DNA of 64,000 bases from Lineus longissimus. Taxonomy: Eukaryota > Nemertea > Pilidiophora > Heteronemertea > Lineidae. The stretch lies in the NCBI RefSeq assembly GCF_910592395.1, contig NC_088324.1, positions 992,001-1,056,000 of the forward strand, written 5' to 3'. The position numbers and the translations under genes were made by a program. This document shows, piece by piece, positions 13,801 through 22,800 of the stretch (position 1 is the stretch's first letter; the number at the start of each line of letters is the position of its first letter). The notes beneath the pieces were generated by a model. That model searched no databases. It had not been told where the DNA came from and saw only the letters and a list, made by a program, of their open reading frames with translations.

Positions 13801-16800
13801 AATAGAGACAGACACAAAATTAGAGTTGGTCTAAACCGCATTTCTAAGGGAGAGTGTAATCGAGCTATGCTCTCAGGACGAAGTCCGACTCGAGCTATGC
13901 TCTCAAGACGAAGTCTGACCGGTAATTCATCATTCAATCTAGGATGTACAGACAGTTTCTTCTCACAGTGGTTAGAGTACCAGAGGAGTCTATCTCCAAT
14001 AGGACAAAGTCCCGAGAACAGAGTTCGAATAGTAGAAGAAGAGTTGGATCATGTCTTACCAATCAAGGAATTCAAAGATAAACCTGAACTGTGCTTTGCT
14101 TGGTTTAACATTAGACCAATGGAAAAGACAGAAACAGACAGAAGAGTGCTAAAGTAGACTACACACTATTTAAGGATCAATTGGATAGGTCAATGGATTT
14201 CATGGTAAAGATGAGAAGTGAAAACTGGTTTGTCTTTCGAGACCAGAATGTAATACCAGATTGGAAAATAGTGATATCACAGCATTTCGGGGATTATCTT
14301 CGTGATGAAAATATGATTCTGCTTGATAGATTATCGAATTTGAATAATAACATGAGAATGAACCAGAACATTAACATATGTAGTCAGACAGAAATCATAA
14401 ACGAGATGATTAAGTTGAATAATAGACTTGAAAGAAATTTACTCTTTGCAGTGAATTGATTTTATTTTACTTAATTAAATGAATAGAACTTGGGGTTACA
14501 CAAAACGACCACGTAATTGGAAAGAAAGATTAGAACGATTTCATAGAGAATTAGAGGCAGAAGTAGAGTCAAAGTTGGAGCCTGGTCCCGAAAAACCTTT
14601 AAAACCTGCTGTGCCTGCTGGGACAGAAAAACCTTTAAAATTTAATGTACTTCAAAAACCTGTAGTGTCTGCAAGATCAACACTAAACACTAGAAATGAC
14701 AGAACAACTGATTCTAGTTATTCCCACTAATTAAATGGATGGAGACAATAAGGTTTATCCAGATTTAAGTAATTTAAACTCTGAAAGTTAATTGAACTAA
14801 GAGTTTCTTAGAAAGCGAGATTGAATTTAGAAGAAAGATATTTTCAAAGTACAAAAAAGCATTTAGCGTAATTACTGGCATTAGCCATTTCCTTAATTTA
14901 ACTAGCGTAGCAGCCGGATCTGTTGGTGTTTCCGCTCTAGCTGGTGTCATCACGGCACCGATAGGCTTAGCTCTGGGTGGCGTAACAATAGGTAGTGCCA
15001 TTATTTCATCAGCCTTAGGCTGGGAGAAAAAGAATATTCTTAAGAAAATTGAAAAGCATGAGAATATCAGAATGTTGGCAATTTCAAAACTGAACACAAT
15101 CAATGATTTGGTTAGTAAAGCCTTAACCGATTCTCACATATCTACAGATGAGTTTACTTTGATTCTCAAGGAGAAGGAGAAATACATTTCGATGAAAAAT
15201 GCCATTAGGAAAAAACAAAGGGAGGCAAGTTCAGCTGTTGATGTAGAGTCTTTAAAGAAGACTTTTTTAGAAGAAGGAAAAAAACTAGCACAGACAGAGA
15301 TGCTAGAAAAACTAAAATTTCAGTAAATCAAACAGGACCCGGACTACGTCCAGAGAACAAAGTTCGACTCGGGCTATGCTCTCAAGACGAAGTCGGACTA
15401 GGACAAGGTCCCGAGGACGAAGTCCGACTAAATAGTCCTAATCCTAATGTGGTGTATCACTATCACTATTATCATTACTTTGGTGTTAGGGATGAATTTC
15501 ACCAAGTAGCACTACCATCAGCACCACCCTATTCATTAGTTTAATCGAGCTCTGCTCTCAGGTCAAAGCTCGACTAGGACAAAGTCCGAATAATGATTTT
15601 TGCAACTCGAGCTATGCTCTCAGGACGCAGTCCGACTAGGACAAGGTCCAGAGAGCAAAGCTCGACTCAAGCGAAGTTTGAATCGCTGTAATCTATGTAG
15701 CCTTCATAATACATTCCAAATGGTAAGGTGCTTATTCCATCTTCAAGTATGAACCTCTTGTCATCAAAAGGACTGAGGCTTTTTTTGTCAACTTCTTCCA
15801 AATAGATTTGGTGTTTATCTGATCTTAAGTGTCTCATCTTGTGGTAAAATGACCTACTCTTTTCAAGACAATCAACATAGTCATCAAATGAGATATTTCT
15901 CCTTACTACATTCTTGGCAATACCCTTTAATTTCTTAGAATCGTAATCTTTTGTTCTGTAAGCGTACATCTTACTTCTCAGGGCAATGAATTCAGTCATC
16001 TCTACTCCTCCTAGCTCATCCTTAAAGTAGCCTGGTACCTTCTTCTTACTGGTGTCATAGAGTGTATGATCTTTTGGATAATTACTGAAGTCAAAATAGT
16101 GTTTCAACTCCTTTAAGTCTTTAGTTAAGTCATCAGTATTAATGTTAAGTACAAAGGAATCTGTATCTAGATACAGTAGTTCAATATTTTTCTCACCAAA
16201 GTACGGTTGAAGAACTTCATTATAGAATTCATGCATTAATAATTTAGACAATTCAAGTACTGAAGCTCCTATGTAGATTGGTTTGTTGAATTTCATTGAT
16301 GTTTTCCTCATGCTAATAGCAGCATTATGTTCGTCAAATACGCATATCGATGAAAACCTGGGATTGGCCATTACATTCCTGGCTCTCTCCCCGTCCGATA
16401 CAAATTCAATTTCAACCCTGTTCCTTACATTCTCACAAGTCTTTCCGTAGAACGCATTATTCATGAGCTTAAAATAGTCTTTCTCAAAATCAGTCTTAGA
16501 ATCCATACGTCTTTTAGTGTTAAAATCAATGTATGGTGCTAACCACTTTGATTGTTTAAAGCTTATCACTGAATGAACCCTCTTAAGTACCATTCCGTGC
16601 TTGAGGTAAAATTGTAGCATTCTGTAATGCACTATGTAATTAGTTTTATCCTTTTGTGTTAGTATTAGTTACTCTACATTTGATCTTTTATCATCGCCCA
16701 GTAACTCTCTCTGGTAAGGACTTAATTCATCATCTTCAATAAAGAGAGATTCGGGACAGAATGGAAAGTTCCTTGACTTAAATTTAATATTTCCTGGATA

Positions 16801-19800
16801 CTCCAAATCCACCTCTAAGAAATACCCTACCTCACTATCACTTGGATTTGCCATAATCTGCTCTTTACTGATAACATTCATGTTAAGTGGATCAATATCT
16901 ATCATTTCAAAACTACCATAGGGTTGAGGTTCCATCATGGACCAGCCGTAGAGATTATTTGCGTCTACGTAGAGTAGTTTGTGGTGTTCATCTGCCTTGA
17001 CATGTCTTGTTCCCATAACACCCGAAATTCCACCTCGTATTGCTTTCTCAAAAGTAAGTAAGATGTTGGTATCAGTCAGTAGTTCTAGGTTTATTCCTGT
17101 GTACTTCAAACCAGCTTGCCAGGTTAGGCCTGGTGCCGAGTAACAGTGACATGGATCTATCTGAAAGTAGTTCAAATTGACATCCCTGAATTTCTCAAAT
17201 AAATCAGCTAAAAGGATCACATCAGTTTTGAGGTAGAGGTCAATGAACTCACCGTGATTCCTGATCTTGAAATGATCCCATATTACCTTAGCCTCATCAT
17301 AGGCAGAATCAGGTGCCATTTCATTTTTCAATTCGTCAAAAAACATAGACTTTTCTAGGTAAGTAACATTGTAGCTTTCATGTGATGTGTAAAAAGAGTA
17401 AGGTACTGAACCCTTCTTCCTCAATAGCTTAAAGTCAGTGGTATTTGGGAACAGCTGTCTGGTAATTTTAAAATCATCATCCAACATTGATTTGGTTATG
17501 TTGTCTAAACTGGACTGCAGGAATCTGTACGAGTCCAAAAACCTGAAACAACCGAACTGAAATGAGATGTATTCCTCTGATGTTTTGGCAAGTATTTTCA
17601 GTTTCTTGTACTTCGGTAGCTTAGTCATTAATTCTTTAATAAATAAGTGAGAATCGTAATTACTGAGATTGTGAAAAAACACTGGAACAAACATAGCTTT
17701 CTTTTCATTCAAATTACACGAGTTGTGAGCAGCACCTCGATATCTACCACAGTAGTGATCATGATCCTTGACCTTGTCATATCCCAAAGGTTGATTACAA
17801 TAGTAACAATGTGTTTCTAATTGATATTTATGCCAGTCTTCATCTGTCATTGTTAGAGGAAAGTTACAGTTCAATAAATTAGAGAATTGTTCTTCCATCC
17901 TGATTAACCAATTACAGAACACATCTACAACATCAGCACCCCTGTGAGACACATACTGGCTACTGTAAAGGTGTGTGTAGTCTGAGTGAACATAAACACC
18001 AACAGCTGATGCATTTTGTTTAAAAAGTTTTTTAGTGGTAACAGTGGTATCTGTCTGAGTTGTGAGAGCAGAGCTCGAGTTATCATTGACTGTTGTGCTT
18101 ATCGCTTCGAAATCAGCATAGATCACAAACGGAACTCTATTTTTGAATGAGTGTTTTTCAAATTTAATTTGTGACCATTTACTGTTAGGTGGAGGCAAAG
18201 TAATCTTACAGTAATCGTGTTCTCCACATTTCTTTTTATGCTTATCTAGTGTTGACTTCCTGTAAAAGTAATTCATGCATCTCCTGCAAAGATACACTCT
18301 ATGAGCTAGTGTCAGGAAGAAAAGATTGATGTCTCTTATGTACATGAAATGGTCCTTGAAATACAACAGATCGATGACATCATCATCATCATAATTCTTG
18401 GACAGGTAGAGAGGTTCTAGTTTTGCCTCACAGGTGCTCTTAGCCCATTAGTTCTCTAACTTGAACACATTAATCTTGAGATTATTATCACTCTCTATCT
18501 TAGGAATATCCTTTTGAATACATACAGGAAATGATTTTATTTTGATATCAGTAGTTTTCGAACTCTGTTCTCGTGACGAAGTCATTTGTAGCATATCGGT
18601 AGTAATATTTAATGTACTCTCGAGCTCTGCTCTCAGGACAAAGTCCGTCTCTGGATTTTCTTTCAGATATTTAGCGGCCAATAAAGACCAGAGAAAACAT
18701 TTATTGTCATTTGATTCCACATTTATTACTGCTTTTGTTTTAAATGGTAATTTAGTGTAATGACCACCTTTACACCTCTTGTAAGAACAGATGGTCATGT
18801 TACAAGACTCTATTTTATTTAAAGTAAGTCCAGAACCTTGAAAGTACCTTTCCTCAATCTGTGTCTTAATGTAGTTTAACTGGTTGGTTATGGCATAAAT
18901 TGCCTGGTTCCTTGAAATTATGCTTTCCATTGGGGACTGTATGGGGTGTGTCGAACTTTGTTCTCGGGACTTTGTCCTAGTCGAGCTATGCTCTCTGGAC
19001 GTAGTCCGGGTTACACTTTCACCTTGACGATCAATGCTCTGCTCTTCGACCAAAGGTCGATCAAACTGAGCAAATACTGATATGCTAATTTTGTGATGGT
19101 AATCATTGAGTTGAAATAATACCTCCTCTAATTTATCTCTGTATTCATACACTTGTTTAGCTTCTCTGTCAATCTTCAAACTAATGGTGACTACAGGCTT
19201 TCCAAATTGTTTTACTATTTCTATTCCACTCACTTTCTTTATGCCATCTAGCTCATTTTCCTCAAATGCAAGTTTCTTATCCATAGTTTTAGGGATCAGT
19301 GATGGGGCTCGGGGTTGAGCAATATGGACATAATCCGGATTTAATTTACTTAAGTGACCTTTGGTTCTCCTGTGAATAGCCATATTATTGTAGGATATGT
19401 ACTTGTCACATGTAGTGCAAAGTATTTTCTGATTCTTATCAGTCATTCTATTTATTAGATTAAAATTTATTAAATTCAATAAATCTCTTGAATTAAATAG
19501 AAATGGACTTCATAATCAATGAACAAGAATGTAATGAAGCCAAATTTGAGTACAGTACAACCTCTCTATTGCGGACACCCATGGGACTGGGCCAAGGTGT
19601 CCGCAATAGAGAGGTGTCCGCCCTAGAGAGGTTATGCCAAATCGCACGAGAGGTGGATTTGAAGTTCCCGCCTTGCAGGTCTTGGTTTTCTCTGTGTCGA
19701 CATCTAGCGTAGAAACTTTTAACCTGTTGGCTGATCGGTATTTGCTTGTGATGTTGCGTTGAATGACGTGAGCTACTTTGGAACTCAGAGCGTGAATAAT

Positions 19801-22800
19801 CTCTCTAGTAAAAGGTGCCCCTTGTATTGCAAAATCTCCTCGAAATGTCATAATGTGTGAAAAAACACCATAATTTCTGTCCATCAGCACCTTTGATTAA
19901 TAATTAATTTTTTCTTATTTCTCTACTAACGCATATTCGCCGCAACACTGACAAAACCGCGTGGATTTATGAGTGTCTGTTGACACAATACATGCAATAG
20001 GCCTATGTGATTAGTTGAAAAGATGAGTAAACAAATGCCGCGGCTTAATTAGGATACAAAAACACAATGCCATGGGGTAATTACGTTGATTAATTACGCA
20101 AATATCACACCTGTCGGGCCTACTTGACTCTCCAAGCGCACGCGGGAAACCATTGTTTTTGCCTACTGTCCGTAATTGGGAGGGAATTGGACCAAAAATT
20201 GGCTATCGCCCTGTCCGCAATTCGGAATAGAGAGGTGTCCGCCGTACAGAGGTTTTTGTTATTGGAAATGACTTAGAAAAAATCGGGACTGGCCGGACGT
20301 GTCCGTAATGTAGAGGTGTCCGCCTGGCAGAGGTGTCCGCTGAGGGAGGTTCTACTGTACTACTTAACAGACCAATTAGACATAAAATCCATTACTTTGA
20401 AATCGATAACCTTTTACAATTCATGGTGGACAGGTGATAACCTGCCAGCGAGTGCCCAAGTATTCATGTTTCTTTACGAAGAGTTTAAACTTAATAATCA
20501 ACTGCATGCAACCATAATAGAACAGTGCATTGAAGTCATTAACCATACACCCGATGCGACGCCAGATGAATTTTGTAAGAATTTTTTTAGTTAAACCCTC
20601 TTTTAGAAGAATAATAAAAAACAGACAATCTACATTGCCATACTCTCGACATTTTAGTTTAAGTGAGTTTTGTGAGGTATGGCAAAAATACATAAAAGAA
20701 ATTGGAATTAGCCATGTGAAAATTTACTGTGATAACAATAATTACATAACCCTTGAACTTACAGAGGATAAATACTTTTACATTAATATCATAAACTATG
20801 CTATTGTAAATAATACACCAGCTGGCAAAACATTCTCCTCAAACTTATTCGGTGTATGGAATGAGTGGTTTGGCTTTAAGCAAACTAAATTCACCAAGAA
20901 AGGAAAATACTACTCCACAAGACCACTCAACTTTTACAGGAAATATCTATTCCTGCAAGCTAATTTGGTTGACAAAGCTAAGACCCTCTACAACAATAAA
21001 CCATCTAACATTTTCTGCATCATACCTGTAGAAGATGGTGACCAAATAAAAATGCAGCGATACGAACCGAATTGTAAGAAAACGATAAATAAGTGTACTA
21101 ATCACATAAAATTCGAAATCACTGATGAGAATGGTAAGCTAGTTAATTTCAGAGGAACAGAGGTTTCTTTAGAGTTAAGAATCGAGCTATGCTCTCAGGA
21201 CGAAGTCTGAATAGAGTTAAACTCTCAGGACAAAGTCCGAATAGAGTTAAACTCTTGTGGTGAAGACAAGCACCTCAGACTCGAGCTCTGCTCTCAGGAC
21301 GAAGTCTGACCACCTGATGAGATCATTCCATTAAAGGAATAGTACATTTCTTCTCTTTAACTACAGGTTTAACAAGAGGGTTAATTGATCCATTCATGAC
21401 TGCTTCATTCGGACTTTGTCCTGAGAGCATAGCTCGATTAGGACTACGTCCAGAGAACAAAGTTCGATTAGGACTTTGTCCTGAGAGCATAGCTCGATTC
21501 AAGCCTGATCGCTGCTCTTTACTTACTTTTTTAGGAAGTTTCTTAAACATAATGAATGCTGCTAAAATAACGGCACCTAAACCTAGTACATAGACATAAG
21601 TATTACTACTAGATTCACGCAGTGATACATCAGTATTTTGAGATTGTGGTTCTTCTTCCTCTAATTCTTCTTCCTCCTTTTCCACAACTCTGTTGTTTGG
21701 TGAGGAGTCCTGTACTTTAAATGTCGTCTTATCCTTTTTTATCCTCTTAAATTCCTTAGATCTTCTACCCAGTTCTCTAGACCATGCTAATTGTTTCTCT
21801 GATCGAGGTTTCTTAGACACTGAAACTTTAGTCGAACTTTGTTCTCGGGACGTAGTCCTAGTCGGACTTTGTCCTGAGAGCATAGCTCGAGTAGTATCAG
21901 TTACAGTTTCAAGTTCCATTTATCTTGGCCGAATTTAATTCGAACTATGTTCTCATAACCAGGTTAATTTAGTCTTCTTTATCATCACTACCTGTGATAT
22001 CTAGACTTTCATCTATTGGTTTGTCACATTCAGAGACAGTCATATTTGGTGTATTCATATTTGATGCAGTCATACTCGATGTATTCATAGATGATTCCTC
22101 ATGACAATGACCTAAAGTAATAAGTGTTGTTGAGGCAAGTGCAGTTAATGGACCCATTCTCAAACTCAACCATCCAAGCCATTTATCCAACTCGTTAGTT
22201 ATCAAATAATCATTTCTAAGATCATGATAAAGATCATCTTCATCATCTATTGGTAATAACCACCTTGATAATTTAGTGTAAGCTTTAATTACTGTCTTAC
22301 CCAAAGAATCATTAAGTCTGGCAGCCATCTTTGTTTCATACATTCTATGATGTTTTAAGATTTCTTTTTCAGTCATATTATCTAAGTCATTAAAAGTTAT
22401 TTGTTTATTAAGGAAATCCTTGCTTTTACCAGTTGCAACTAGAATCCCTAAGTCTTGTTTGGCTTTAAGGCCACTATCAGTCAAATAGTTCAAATTTTGT
22501 TGATTGCTAGTTGAGCCTAGTTGGCAACTAGAATTGACTATTCCTTGACTGGGATTAACTATTCCTTGACTAGGAGTAACTAAATTTGAACTATTCAACT
22601 GCTTGTTTGAAACTTGTTGATTTGTAGAGCAGTTCTGTTGAAAGTTAGTTCTGTTTTGTTGGTAACTACCAGTGTTCTGTTGGTTAGAAGCCCCAACTCG
22701 AGCTAAGCTCTCAGGACTCATAACACCAATCTGTTTCATCTGTTGTTCAATCACTGCAGATGTCTGACTATTCATTTGCTGATTATTCATTTAAAATTAT

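Larger units (their letters stand above)
13276..14459 (+). pseudogene. HNH endonuclease-like protein with Asn/Met/Gln-rich N-terminus, one frameshift
   Basis: The ATG at 13276 opens about 95 residues dominated by repeats of M-x-N-Q-N, followed by paired Cys motifs (CVKCCEKK, CKECGSSK, CNKCYE, CRSC) that probably bind zinc. An HNH-like region then follows (LGCTDSFFSQWLEYQ, LDHVLPIKEF, FAWFNIRPM). The frame ends at 14157, but the next frame carries the natural continuation from about 14130 to 14459. A one-base shift in the A-rich tract at about 14121-14140 explains the break. Three double-hairpin elements (13862, 13892, 14002) are in frame. HNH nucleases of this layout occur in large DNA viruses and Polinton relatives as mobile or resolving enzymes; the role here is inferred. 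Confidence 0.62.
15667..19446 (-). pseudogene. POLB: Polinton protein-primed DNA polymerase B, interrupted by two in-frame TAA codons
   Basis: One frame runs from the ATG at 19446 (context TAATAAATAGAATG) to 15667 and is broken only by TAA at 18448-18450 and 16669-16671. Reading order: an N-terminal zinc finger (CTTCDKYISYNNMAIHRRTKGH), a linker with inserted hairpin units, a second Cys/His finger (CRRCMNYFYRKSTLDKHKKKC), and exonuclease motifs YADFEA (near 18110), NLSNYDSHLF and YLKTDVILLADLFEKF. Polymerase motifs follow: A (YVDANNLYGWS), B (LMNNAFYGKTCEN) and C (YLDTDS, near 16160). This is the replicative enzyme that primes at the TIR ends with a terminal protein. All catalytic motifs survive, so the two stops look like late nonsense changes. 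An upstream in-frame ATG at 19479 is possible. Four full double-hairpin units, one diverged unit and one half-unit lie in the N-terminal half. Confidence 0.92.

Noticed and set aside
19516-19890. Minus-strand ORF of 124 codons as a transposase in the MITE
   Set aside because: No DDE or DNA-binding motif is visible, and the frame crosses the MITE boundary into the Polinton gene.
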